A stretch of 27,284 nt of DNA from Streptomyces sp. NRRL F-4489 (lineage in GTDB: Bacteria; Actinomycetota; Actinomycetes; Streptomycetales; Streptomycetaceae). The position numbers were made by a program, and so were the translations under genes. Under the pieces are notes generated by a model. That model was not told where the DNA came from. It saw only the letters and a list, made by a program, of their open reading frames with translations, and ran no database searches. The DNA is taken from contig NZ_LLZI01000280.1 of assembly GCF_001509485.1 (NCBI RefSeq), positions 1 through 27,284 of the forward strand. Direction: 5' to 3'. This document shows positions 1 to 11,161 of this stretch, in pieces; the stretch's first letter is position 1, and each line of letters starts with the position of its first letter.

Positions 1-1532
1 ATCCCGCCCCCGCCCGCCGCCACTTCCTCGGCACCGCCGCCGGCCTCGCCGGCCTCGCCGCGCTCGCCACCGGCCTGGCCGGCTGCGGCGCCCCCTCCGG
101 TCCGCCGCGCGGCCACCGCCCCGCCGACCCGCTCGCCGCCGAACGGGACCGCCCCGGCAGCCCCGACTGGCGGCTGCGCGCCACCGGCCCGCCGGACGCC
201 GTCGAGGGCTACACCGACCGGGTCAGCGTCCGGCCCGGCGAGGAGTTCGGCCTGCACGTCTCCACCACCGCGCCCGGTTTCCGGGTCTCCGCCTACCGGG
301 TCGGCTGGTACGGCGGCGCCGAGGCGCGGCTCGTATGGCGCTCGGAGCGGCTCCCCGGGCGCCGCGGCCCGGCCCCCCGCCTCCTGGCGGACACCCGCAC
401 CGTACGGGCCGACTGGCCGCGCACCGCCACCGTCCGCACCGACGGCTGGCCGCCGGGCGCCTATCTGCTCCGCCTCGACAGCGACCGCGGCCACCAGCGC
501 TACGTCCCGCTCGTCGTCCGCTCGCCCGGCGCCGCGGGCCGCACCGTGCTGATGCACGCGGTGACGACCTGGCAGGCGTACAACGCCTGGGGCGGCCGCA
601 GCCTCTACCACGGCCCGGACGGCGCCTACGCGACCCGCTCGCTCGCGGTCAGCTTCGACCGCCCCTACGACGCCACCGGCGCCGAGAAGTTCCTGGTCTA
701 CGAACGCGCCCTGGTCGTCCTGGCGGAACGCCTGGGCCTGCCGCTGGCGTACACCACCTCCGTGGACGTCCACCGCGACCCGGCGGCGCTGCGCGGCGCC
801 ACCGCCGTGCTCTCGCTCGGGCACGACGAGTACTGGACCCCCGAGCGGCGCGCGCACGTCACCCGGGCCCGCGACGCCGGCACCAACCTCGCCTTCCTCG
901 GCGCCAACGCCTGCTTCCGCCGGGTCCGCCTGGACCCCGGCCCGCACGGTCCGCTGCGCACCGTGACCTGCTACAAGACCGCCTACCGCGACGACCCCCG
1001 GTTCGCCGCCGACCAGGGCCCGCCCACCCACGACTTCCGCGCCCCGCCCGCCGCCGACCCGGAGTCGTCCCTGACCGGCGTCTTCTACGAGGGCTATCCC
1101 ACGGACGCGCCCTACGTGGTGCACGGCGCCGGCCACTGGCTCTTCGAGGGCACCGGCGTCCGGGCCGGCGACGCCTTCCCGCACCTGGTCGGCGTGGAGT
1201 ACGACCGGGTCACCCCGGGGGCCCCGGCCCCCGCCGACCTGGAGATCGTCGCCCACTCCCCGCTGGTCTGCGCCGGCCGCGCCAGCCACGCCGACTCCGC
1301 GTACTACACCGTCCCGGGCGGCGCCGGGGTCTTCGCCACCGGCACCATGCGCTGGGTGGAGGCCCTGATGGCGGGCACCGGCGACAACGGCCGCAACCAC
1401 GGCCTGGACCGCCGCACCGGCGCGTTCGTCACCCGCACCACGGAGAACCTCCTCCGCGCCTTCGCCGAGGGCCCGGCGGCCCGCCACCGCCCGGCCCCGG
1501 AACGGAACACCGGCCGGGTGTACGGCGCCTGA
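1..1532 (+). CDS. N,N-dimethylformamidase beta-subunit-like lipoprotein (5' end missing)
   Basis: The frame enters at base 3 already inside a Tat-type export signal: RRHFLG, a hydrophobic Ala/Leu/Gly stretch, then a lipobox LAGC. The start codon therefore lies just before the window. The mature part carries the family's recognisable blocks: GPPDAVEGYTDRVSV, AYRVGWYGGAEARLVW, TWQAYNAWGGRSLY, SLGHDEYWT, FLGANACFRR, DPESSLTGVFYEGYP, SHADSAYYT and GVFATGTMRWVEAL. These match the family that current pipelines name for the C-terminal domain of the N,N-dimethylformamidase beta subunit. Substrate is unknown; many such actinobacterial proteins have no demonstrated amidase activity. It is probably anchored to the outer face of the membrane. 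No hairpin is obvious directly after the stop, and VanZ follows 246 bases later. The family call is fairly sure; the enzymatic role is not. Confidence 0.8.
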   Translation, partial: PAPARRHFLGTAAGLAGLAALATGLAGCGAPSGPPRGHRPADPLAAERDRPGSPDWRLRATGPPDAVEGYTDRVSVRPGEEFGLHVSTTAPGFRVSAYRVGWYGGAEARLVWRSERLPGRRGPAPRLLADTRTVRADWPRTATVRTDGWPPGAYLLRLDSDRGHQRYVPLVVRSPGAAGRTVLMHAVTTWQAYNAWGGRSLYHGPDGAYATRSLAVSFDRPYDATGAEKFLVYERALVVLAERLGLPLAYTTSVDVHRDPAALRGATAVLSLGHDEYWTPERRAHVTRARDAGTNLAFLGANACFRRVRLDPGPHGPLRTVTCYKTAYRDDPRFAADQGPPTHDFRAPPAADPESSLTGVFYEGYPTDAPYVVHGAGHWLFEGTGVRAGDAFPHLVGVEYDRVTPGAPAPADLEIVAHSPLVCAGRASHADSAYYTVPGGAGVFATGTMRWVEALMAGTGDNGRNHGLDRRTGAFVTRTTENLLRAFAEGPAARHRPAPERNTGRVYGA

Positions 1533-1778
1533 TCAAGCCGGATCAGGAGGGCTGGCGCGGCGAGAGGGCATGGCCCAGGGGGCGGGCCGGTCGGCCGCCG
1601 CGCCAGGGGAGTGACGCGTCTCACCGGCAGGCCGCGGAACTCCCGGCCTGGCGTTTCCTGTCGTTTTGCGCGTATCGGGTTCCGTCCGGGCCGTCCGGTT
1701 CCGGCGGAGCCCGCAGGAGATCACCACGGCCGGCCTCCGAGCGGAGAGCCCGGGCCGTGCGAGCGCACGAGGAGAAAC

Positions 1779-2267
1779 GTGTCCTTTTCCGTGGCCCTGG
1801 CCGCCGGCTGCATCGGCGCCGCCGCGATCGCCGTCACGGCGTTCGCCCTGCGGCGCCCCCGGCGCCCGTCGCACCGCGTCATCGCTGCCCTGGGATGGCT
1901 GTGGGTGTGCGGAGTCGCCGGGCTGACCTTCGGTACGCGTTCGGGGGGCGGCCAGGCCGTCAATCTGGCGCTGCTGGACACCTCCAACCCCGCCGACGTC
2001 CACGACTTCATCCTCAACATGATCATGTTCGTCCCCGGCGGGGCGCTCCTCGCCGGCCTGCGCACCCCCCTCTGGGCCGCCGGCTTGTGCGGCTTCCTCG
2101 GCTCGCTGACCATCGAGACGACGCAGTACCTGGCCCGTACAGGCCGCACGGCGGACATCAACGACCTGCTGTCCAACACCCTGGGCTGCCTCGCGGGCTT
2201 CGCCTGCGCGGCCCTGATACGCCTGATCGCGAACGCGGCCCGCCGGCCGGTGCCCTCGCCGCGCTGA
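1779..2267 (+). CDS. VanZ-like family membrane protein
   Basis: A 162-residue protein with four to five hydrophobic segments at about residues 2-24, 35-51, 77-94, 98-112 and 132-152. The VanZ/RDD-like signature sits between the last two: E113-T-T-Q116, then TGRTADIND129LLSN133TLG136, the acidic/Gln/Asn pattern conserved in this family. VanZ was named from teicoplanin resistance in enterococci, but chromosomal Streptomyces copies are mostly uncharacterised, so no resistance role should be assumed. The GTG at 1779 is chosen because GAGGAG lies four bases upstream and the hydrophobic segment begins at once; the open frame extends further upstream but without family-like sequence. It stands alone, convergent with the ABM gene. 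Confidence 0.8.
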   Translation: MSFSVALAAGCIGAAAIAVTAFALRRPRRPSHRVIAALGWLWVCGVAGLTFGTRSGGGQAVNLALLDTSNPADVHDFILNMIMFVPGGALLAGLRTPLWAAGLCGFLGSLTIETTQYLARTGRTADINDLLSNTLGCLAGFACAALIRLIANAARRPVPSPR

Positions 2268-2271
2268 CCGC

Positions 2272-2287
2272 GCCGCCCCGCGGCGGC
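2272..2287 (+). terminator. Weak hairpin after vanZ-like gene
   Basis: GCCGCC and GGCGGC are separated by CCGC five bases after the VanZ stop. The stem is only six pairs with no T-run, so this is a tentative terminator. The rest of the gap to the convergent gene (2288-2456) shows nothing else recognisable. Confidence 0.3.
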
Positions 2288-2456
2288 CGGTGCGAGGAAG
2301 CCCGCCCGTGCGCCGAAGAGCGGTAGCCCGCCCCGCGGCGTTCAATGGTCGGTGGTCAGCAGTGCGCGACGACTGGCGGGTGGCCTTGATGAAGACCGGC
2401 AGGTGGCCCCGGAGGGAATCGGCGGGCGTGCCCGGAAGGGCACCGGACGGCCGTGC

Positions 2457-2774
2457 TCACCGCCGCAGACCGGCGCCGCCGGCGGGCCGCAGATCGATCC
2501 GCTCGGGCGGCCCCGCCAGCAGCGGCACCGCCTGCCCGATCAGCTCCCGCACCCCGGCCACGGCCGGCGAGCCCTCGTGGTCGGCCGCGCTGCGCCAGAG
2601 TTCCGTCACCCACACGACGTCGTCCTCGCCGGGGACGGTGTTCACGACGTACAGCTCGCACCCCGGCGCACCGGCCATCAGCTCCGCGGCCGACAGCAGG
2701 ATCCGGACCAGGGCGTCCCGCTGCCCCGCCCGCGTCCGGAACTTCACATACAGGCCGACCCTGTCCATGCCCAT
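2457..2774 (-). CDS. Putative quinol monooxygenase, ABM family
   Basis: A 105-residue protein of the antibiotic biosynthesis monooxygenase (ABM) fold, a dimeric ferredoxin-like barrel that oxidises quinols or aromatic substrates without cofactor in some members. Visible family features are an opening strand VGLYVKFRTRAGQRD, the helix ALVRILLSAAELM, the GCELYVVNTVPGEDDVVWVTELWRS core with the E-LW motif, and a following helix with H66 (DHEGSPAV). The start is one of two ATGs at 2774 and 2768; GGGAG lies five bases before the first and GGAG six before the second. It is divergent from argC with 179 bases between. Substrate unknown, and the family also holds non-catalytic members. Confidence 0.72.
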   Translation of the reverse strand: MGMDRVGLYVKFRTRAGQRDALVRILLSAAELMAGAPGCELYVVNTVPGEDDVVWVTELWRSAADHEGSPAVAGVRELIGQAVPLLAGPPERIDLRPAGGAGLRR

Positions 2775-2894
2775 CTCCGCTCCCGCGACGCGCTCCCGGT
2801 CCGGAGCGATCCTCGCACGGGGCCGGCGACCGGGCCGAGGGTTCGCCCACGCATCGTCGCCACGGTGCGAAACGAGCCGCCCGTGCGGAGGGCA

Positions 2895-4076
<1,182 letters not shown>

Positions 4077-4080
<4 letters not shown>

Positions 4081-5231
4081 GTGTGACGGCAGCCAAGGGC
4101 TTCCTCGCGGCGGGGATCGCCGCCGGGATCAAGGACAACGGCAACCCCGACCTGGCCCTGGTGGTCAACAGCGGGCCGCGCCTGGCCGCCGCCGGCGTGT
4201 TCACCGCCAACCGCGTCAAGGCCGCCCCGGTCCGCTGGTCCGAGCAGGTCCTCAAGGGCGGCCGGGTCTCCGCGGTGATCCTCAACTCCGGCGGCGCCAA
4301 CGCCTGCACCGGCCCGCTCGGCTTCCAGGACACCCACGCCACCGCCGAGAAGGTCGCCGAGGTGCTCGACGGCCACAGCGCCGCCGAGGTCGCGGTGGCC
4401 TCCACCGGCCTGATCGGCGTACGGCTCCCCATGGACAAGCTGCTGCCCGGCGTCGAGAAGGCGGCCGCCGAACTCACCGCGCACGGCGGCGACAAGGCCG
4501 CCATCGCCATCAAGACCACCGACAGCGTCCACAAGACCGCCCAGGTCACCAAGGACGGCTGGACGGTCGGCGGGATGGCCAAGGGCGCCGGGATGCTCGC
4601 GCCCGGCCTGGCCACCATGCTCGCCGTGCTGACCACCGACGCCGACGTCCCGGCCGAGCAGCTGGACGCCGCGCTGCGCGCCGCCACCCGCACCACCTTC
4701 GACCGGGTCGACTCCGACGGCTGCATGTCCACCAACGACACCGTGCTGCTGCTGGCCTCCGGCGCCTCCGGGACCGTCCCCGACCCGGACGCCTTCGCGG
4801 AGGCGGTCCGCGAGGTCTGCGCCGACCTGGCCCGCCAGCTGATCGGCGACGCCGAGGGCGCCAGCAAGGACATCCGGATCGAGGTGATCAACGCCGCGTC
4901 CGAGGACGACGCCGTCGAGGTCGGCCGCTCCATCGCCCGCAACAACCTCCTCAAGTGCGCCCTGCACGGCGAGGACCCCAACTGGGGCCGGGTGCTCTCC
5001 GCCATCGGCACCACCTCCGCCGCCTTCGACCCCGACCGGCTGAACGTCGCCATCAACGACGTCTGGGTCTGCCGCAACGGCTCGGTCGGCGAGGACCGCG
5101 ACCTGGTCGACATGCGCTACCGCGAGGTCCGGATCACCGCCGACCTCGCCGCCGGCACCGCGTCCGCGGTCATCTGGTCCAACGACCTCACCGCCGACTA
5201 CGTCCACGAGAACAGCGCGTACTCCTCATGA
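4077..5231 (+). CDS. argJ: Bifunctional ornithine acetyltransferase / N-acetylglutamate synthase
   Basis: ArgJ moves the acetyl group from N-acetylornithine to glutamate, closing the acetyl cycle; bifunctional forms can also use acetyl-CoA. The 384-residue precursor has the self-cleavage motif [14 protein letters not shown], with T180 expected to become the N-terminal nucleophile of the beta chain. The alpha-chain motif [10 protein letters not shown] is at residues 70-79, and SVGEDRD plus the C-terminal SND and NSAYSS are also family-like. The GTG at 4077 is preceded by AAGGAG with five bases spacing. Whether it is mono- or bifunctional cannot be told from sequence by eye. Second structural gene of the operon. 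Confidence 0.96.
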
Positions 5232-5304
5232 GCGGTCCCGCCGCGCGGCCGCGCGCACCCCGCCCCCACTCCACGCAGCCCACCCAGCGGAACGAGGCCG
5301 GCCG

Positions 5305-6258
5305 ATGAGCACCCGCAAGCACACCGCGCTGCCCAAGGCCCGGACGCTCATCGAGGCGCTGCCCTGGCTGACCCGCCACCACGGCAAGACCGTCGTCATC
5401 AAATTCGGCGGCAACGCCATGGTCGACGAGGAACTCAAGCGCGCCTTCGCGCAGGACGTGGTCTTCCTCCGGCACGCCGGACTCCGCCCGGTCGTGGTCC
5501 ACGGCGGCGGCCCGCAGATCAGCGCCCAGCTCGAACTCCTCGGTCTGGAATCGGAGTTCAAGGGCGGCCTGCGGGTCACCTCGCCGGAGGCGATGAACGT
5601 CGTCCGGATGGTGCTGGCCGGCCAGGTGCAGCGCGAACTGGTCGGGCTGCTCAACGAGCACGGCCCGCTCGCCGTCGGCATGACCGGCGAGGACGCCCGG
5701 CTGATGTCCGCCACCAAGCACTACGCGGACATCGACGGCGAACTGGTCGACATCGGCCGGGTCGGCGAGATCACCGCCATCGAGCCCGGCGCCGTCCAGG
5801 CACTGCTGGACGACGGCCGCATCCCGGTCATCTCGTCCATCGCCCGCAGCAGCGACGACGGCGACACCTCGGGCATCTTCAACGTCAACGCCGACACCGC
5901 CGCGGCCGCCCTCGCCGCGGCGCTCGGCGCGGAGACCCTGATGGTGCTCACCGACGTCGAGGGCCTCTACGAGGACTGGCCGAACAGCGACGAGGTGATC
6001 TCCCGGCTCACCGCGAGCCAGCTGGAGAAGCTGCTGCCGGAGCTGGCCAGCGGCATGGTCCCCAAGATGGAGGGGTGCCTGCACGCGGTCCGCAACGGCG
6101 TGCGCAACGCCCGCGTCATCGACGGGCGGGTCCAGCACTCCATCCTGCTGGAGATCTTCACCGACGAGGGCATCGGCACGATGGTGGTCCCGGACCCCGA
6201 TCCGGCGCCGGCCGCCACGGCAGCCACCCACCCGACACCGCACAGGGGGAACGAATGA
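5305..6258 (+). CDS. argB: Acetylglutamate kinase
   Basis: ArgB phosphorylates N-acetylglutamate with ATP, usually the feedback-controlled step. The 317-residue amino acid kinase shows KFGGNAM at 33-39, HGGGPQIS at 66-73, the N-acetylglutamate-binding region, [17 protein letters not shown], and [10 protein letters not shown] near the nucleotide site. About 30 residues precede the first strand ([17 protein letters not shown]), matching the N-terminal helix of the hexameric, arginine-inhibited class, so inhibition by arginine is inferred. It starts 73 bases after argJ, the longest gap inside the operon, with only a weak GAGG SD. Its TGA overlaps the argD ATG. Confidence 0.96.
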   Translation: MSTRKHTALPKARTLIEALPWLTRHHGKTVVIKFGGNAMVDEELKRAFAQDVVFLRHAGLRPVVVHGGGPQISAQLELLGLESEFKGGLRVTSPEAMNVVRMVLAGQVQRELVGLLNEHGPLAVGMTGEDARLMSATKHYADIDGELVDIGRVGEITAIEPGAVQALLDDGRIPVISSIARSSDDGDTSGIFNVNADTAAAALAAALGAETLMVLTDVEGLYEDWPNSDEVISRLTASQLEKLLPELASGMVPKMEGCLHAVRNGVRNARVIDGRVQHSILLEIFTDEGIGTMVVPDPDPAPAATAATHPTPHRGNE

Positions 6259-7505
6259 GCACGACGGCGAAGACCCCGGGCACTCCGGGCACCGGGTCCG
6301 GTCCCGCGCCGGCCGGCAACGAGGAGCTGACCCGGCGCTGGCAGAGCGCCATGATGAACAACTTCGGCACCCCCCGCGTCCCGCTCGTCCGCGGCGAGGG
6401 CGCCACCGTGTGGGACGCCGACGGCACCGCCTACCTGGACTTCGTCGGCGGAATCGCGGTCAACGCGCTCGGCCACGCCCACCCCGCCATCGTCCGCGCC
6501 GTCACCGGCCAGATCGCCACCCTCGGCCACGTCTCCAACCTCTTCACCGCCGAGCCCACCGTGGCCCTCGCCGAGCGGCTGCTGGCGCTGGCCGGCCGCC
6601 CCGGCCGGGTGTACTTCTCCAACTCCGGCGCCGAGGCCAACGAGGCCGCCTTCAAGATCGGCCGGCTCACCGGCCGGACCCACGTGGTGTCCACCGCCGG
6701 CGGCTTCCACGGCCGCACCATGGGCGCCCTCGCCCTCACCGGCCAGCCCGCCAAGCAGGACCCGTTCCGCCCGCTGCCCGGCGACGTCGACCACGTCCCG
6801 TACGGCGACGCCGACGCCCTGCGCGCCGCCGTCACCACCGACACCGCCTTCGTCATCCTGGAGCCGGTCCAGGGCGAGAACGGCGTCGTCGTCCCGCCGC
6901 CCGGCTACCTCCAGGCCGCCCGCGAGATCACCGCCGCCACCGGCACCCTGCTCGTCCTGGACGAGATCCAGACCGGTATCGGCCGCACCGGCCACTGGCT
7001 GGAGTCCAGGGCCCAGGGCGTCGAGGCCGACATCATCACCCTCGCCAAGGGCCTGGGCGGCGGCCTCCCGATCGGCGCCACCCTCGCCTTCGGACCGGCC
7101 GCCGACCTGCTCACCCCCGGTGCGCACGGCTCGACGTTCAGCGGCAACCCGGTCGTCTGCGCCGCCGCCCTCGCCGTCCTGGACACCATCGAGGCGGACG
7201 GCCTGCTCGACCACGTCAAGCGCGCCGGCGAGCGGCTGCGGACCGGGATCGAGGCCCTGGGCCACCCGTTGGTCAGCCGGGTCCGCGGCGCGGGCCTGCT
7301 CCTCGGTATCGTCTTGACCGGGCCCCTCGCGCCGCAGGTGCAGCAGGCGGCCCAGGACGCGGGCCTTCTGGTCAACGCGGTCGCGCCGGACGTCATCCGG
7401 CTCGCCCCGCCGCTGATCGTCTCCGATGAGCAGGTGGAGACGTTCCTCCGGAAGCTCCCCGGCGTCCTGACGACGGCCGGCCAAGCGGCCAACGGGGAAC
7501 GATGA
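6255..7505 (+). CDS. argD: Acetylornithine aminotransferase
   Basis: ArgD transfers an amino group from glutamate to N-acetylglutamate semialdehyde to give N-acetylornithine, using PLP. The 416-residue class III aminotransferase carries [32 protein letters not shown], the PLP aspartate block [14 protein letters not shown], and the Schiff-base lysine K265 in [13 protein letters not shown], followed by [14 protein letters not shown]. The ATG at 6255 overlaps the argB stop (ATGA), with a GGGGGAA SD just before, indicating translational coupling. The first 20 or so residues are a Gly/Thr/Pro-rich flexible lead not shared with the fold. It may also act as succinyldiaminopimelate aminotransferase, as some ArgD proteins do. 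Confidence 0.96.
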   Translation: MSTTAKTPGTPGTGSGPAPAGNEELTRRWQSAMMNNFGTPRVPLVRGEGATVWDADGTAYLDFVGGIAVNALGHAHPAIVRAVTGQIATLGHVSNLFTAEPTVALAERLLALAGRPGRVYFSNSGAEANEAAFKIGRLTGRTHVVSTAGGFHGRTMGALALTGQPAKQDPFRPLPGDVDHVPYGDADALRAAVTTDTAFVILEPVQGENGVVVPPPGYLQAAREITAATGTLLVLDEIQTGIGRTGHWLESRAQGVEADIITLAKGLGGGLPIGATLAFGPAADLLTPGAHGSTFSGNPVVCAAALAVLDTIEADGLLDHVKRAGERLRTGIEALGHPLVSRVRGAGLLLGIVLTGPLAPQVQQAAQDAGLLVNAVAPDVIRLAPPLIVSDEQVETFLRKLPGVLTTAGQAANGER

Positions 7506-7524
7506 TCCGGAGACTGACGCAACG

Positions 7525-8067
7525 ATGACCGAGCCGCAGGGCAACGAGTCGCAGAACAGCGGCCCGGCCGTACCGCAGACCCGCACCGCCCGCCACCGCC
7601 GGATCGTGGACATCCTCAACCGGCAGCCGGTCCGCTCCCAGAGCCAGCTCGCGAAGCTGCTCGCCGACGACGGCCTGTCCGTCACCCAGGCGACGCTCTC
7701 CCGCGACCTGGACGAACTGGGCGCGGTGAAGATCCGCAACACCGGCGGCGAGCTGATCTACGCGGTACCGAGCGAGGGCGGCGACCGCAAACCGCGGGCG
7801 CCGCTGGGGGAGTCCGCCAAGGAGGAGCGGATGCGCCGCCTCTCCGGCGAACTCCTCATCTCCGCCGAGGCGTCCGCCAACCTCGTCGTCCTGCGCACCC
7901 CGCCCGGCGCCGCCCAATTCCTGGCCTCCGCCATCGACCAGGCCGAGCTGCACGACATCCTCGGCACCATCGCCGGCGACGACACCCTCCTCCTCATCAG
8001 CCGCGACCCCGCCGGCGGCCAGCACCTCGCCGCCCACCTCCTCCAACTGGCGGAGGGGGCGCGGTAG
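7525..8067 (+). CDS. argR: Arginine repressor
   Basis: A 180-residue ArgR. The N-terminal winged helix-turn-helix spans about residues 21-82, with [25 protein letters not shown]; the recognition helix is about 54-62. The C-terminal hexamerisation and arginine-binding domain contains [17 protein letters not shown] and [14 protein letters not shown] (147-160), whose paired aspartates are the usual arginine contacts. It lies 19 bases after argD and is followed by a strong terminator, so it is the last gene of argCJBDR and should repress its own operon. ARG boxes at argC and argH are the evident targets in this window; none was seen directly before argR. Confidence 0.96.
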   Translation: MTEPQGNESQNSGPAVPQTRTARHRRIVDILNRQPVRSQSQLAKLLADDGLSVTQATLSRDLDELGAVKIRNTGGELIYAVPSEGGDRKPRAPLGESAKEERMRRLSGELLISAEASANLVVLRTPPGAAQFLASAIDQAELHDILGTIAGDDTLLLISRDPAGGQHLAAHLLQLAEGAR

Positions 8068-8097
8068 GGGTAGGAGGAGCGCACCTCAGCGGCCCGC

Positions 8098-8128
8098 GGG
8101 GCCCCGTCCGGCTCGGGCGGGGCCCTTT
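8098..8128 (+). terminator. Terminator of the argCJBDR operon
   Basis: GGGGCCCCGTCCG pairs with CGGGCGGGGCCCT around a three-base loop (GCT), allowing G-U pairs, and is followed by TTT. It lies 30 bases after the argR stop. Confidence 0.85.
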
Positions 8129-8198
8129 CCCTTGCCCGAAGGGAGGGAGAGGGCCGCAGCCGTGAGGGGCCGCACCCGCGAGATGTCCGTACAAACGA

Positions 8199-8236
8199 CC
8201 GGAGGCCGCCTCGCGTTTCCGCGGGGCGGCCTCCGG
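8199..8236 (-). terminator. Terminator of the tRNA-Pro gene
   Basis: Two 17-base arms (8199-8215 and 8220-8236) pair with one G-U wobble around the loop TTTC. Read on the minus strand the hairpin follows the tRNA by 13 bases and is trailed by TCGTTTGT. It may also back up termination of the arg operon from the other side. Confidence 0.8.
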
Positions 8237-8249
8237 CCTCATTGCACCG

Positions 8250-8323
<74 letters not shown>

Positions 8324-8332
8324 GTGCCGTGT

Positions 8333-8355
8333 CCGGCCGGTGTTTCTCCGGCCGG
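8333..8355 (-). repeat. Inverted repeat in the tRNA-Pro 5' leader
   Basis: CCGGCCGG, seven bases, CCGGCCGG. It lies about ten bases before the mature tRNA 5' end on the minus strand, within the primary transcript, and could fold into a hairpin that guides 5' processing. Function not known. Confidence 0.6.
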
Positions 8356-8369
8356 GGCGTGCAGAAAGA

Positions 8370-8399
8370 AAAATACCCTGTCCGGGCCGATGAATCCAA
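8370..8399 (-). promoter_or_regulatory. Promoter of tRNA-Pro
   Basis: On the minus strand TTGGAT (8394-8399) and TATTTT (8370-8375) are 18 bases apart. Transcription would start near 8362, about 40 bases before the tRNA. The local AT-rich run is unusual for this DNA and supports a promoter. Confidence 0.6.
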
Positions 8400-8468
8400 A
8401 GCGGGTCCCTTCCGGGGCGGTGCGGGGGCCTCCCGGCGGGGGTGTGGTGACCGTGTTTGGATGGATTT

Positions 8469-10492
<2,024 letters not shown>

Positions 10493-10512
10493 CGGCCGGG
10501 CCGGCGGTTCCG

Positions 10513-10553
10513 GCGAGGGCGGTCTCCACCCGGGGGGTGGGGGCCGCCCTCGC
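10513..10553 (+). terminator. Terminator of argH
   Basis: Nineteen-base arms (10513-10531 and 10535-10553) pair fully if two G-U pairs are allowed, around a GGG loop. There is no T-run, as is common in Streptomyces. Confidence 0.85.
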
Positions 10554-10575
10554 GTGCACAGCGGCAAGAAATGAG

Positions 10576-10614
10576 TGAGACGTTCGTGTCTCATTCGGTT
10601 AGGCTGTGTCTCAT
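10576..10614 (+). promoter_or_regulatory. Operator and promoter of the tetR-efflux operon
   Basis: TGAGAC (10576-10581) and GTCTCA (10588-10593) form an inverted repeat with a six-base centre. GTGTCTCAT occurs at 10586-10594 and again at 10606-10614, exactly 20 bp apart, the second copy running into the ATG. TAGGCT (10600-10605) is a typical -10, eight bases before the ATG, so the mRNA is probably leaderless or nearly so. Repressor binding here would block its own transcription. Confidence 0.65.
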
Positions 10615-11161
10615 GGCTGTGGACCGGGAACACGTACTCACCGAAGCCGCGGCGCTGCTCAGCCGCCGGGCGACCACGTCGATGGACGAGATCGCGCGGG
10701 CCGCGGGCATCAGCCGGGCGACCCTGCACCGGCACTTCGCGGGCCGCGACGCGCTGATCCGCGCCCTGGAGGAGCACGGCATCGAGCGGTTCGCGCGGGC
10801 CATGGACGCGGCCCGGCTCGACGAGGGGGACGCCGCCGGGGCGCTGCGCCGGCTGGTCCGCGAGGCCGAACCGGTCGCGGGGGTGCTGGCCTTCCTCTTC
10901 ACCGAGAACCAGCTCTTCGAGAACGGCGTCAACGCCGGCTGGGCCCGGCTCGACGCCCGGCTCACCGCGCTCTTCCGCCGCGGCCAGGAGGAGGGCGACT
11001 TCCGGGTCGACCTGAGCGCGGTCTGGCTGACCGAGGCGTTCTACGGACTGCTCGGCGCGGGCGCCTGGGCGGCCCACGAAGGCCGCGTGGCGCGCCACGA
11101 CCTCGACCACTCGATCGCCGAGCTGCTGCTCGGCGGCATCCGACGGAGCATGGAGAAATGA
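10613..11161 (+). CDS. TetR/AcrR family transcriptional regulator
   Basis: A 182-residue one-domain-plus-ligand-pocket repressor. The N-terminal helix-turn-helix lies at residues 21-48: TSMDEIARAAGISRATLHRHF. The C-terminal half is helical with no recognisable ligand motif. The start is set at the ATG at 10613, directly after the -10 and operator; the upstream in-frame ATG at 10571 would place the operator inside the gene. Its TGA overlaps the ATG of the efflux gene (ATGA). By context it is the local repressor of the pump, released by a pump substrate. Confidence 0.88.
   Translation: MAVDREHVLTEAAALLSRRATTSMDEIARAAGISRATLHRHFAGRDALIRALEEHGIERFARAMDAARLDEGDAAGALRRLVREAEPVAGVLAFLFTENQLFENGVNAGWARLDARLTALFRRGQEEGDFRVDLSAVWLTEAFYGLLGAGAWAAHEGRVARHDLDHSIAELLLGGIRRSMEK

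Noticed and set aside
335..2326. A 663-residue plus-strand open frame over the first two genes
   Set aside because: Pro/Arg-rich out-of-frame reading of the dimethylformamidase-like and VanZ genes, which have clear motifs.
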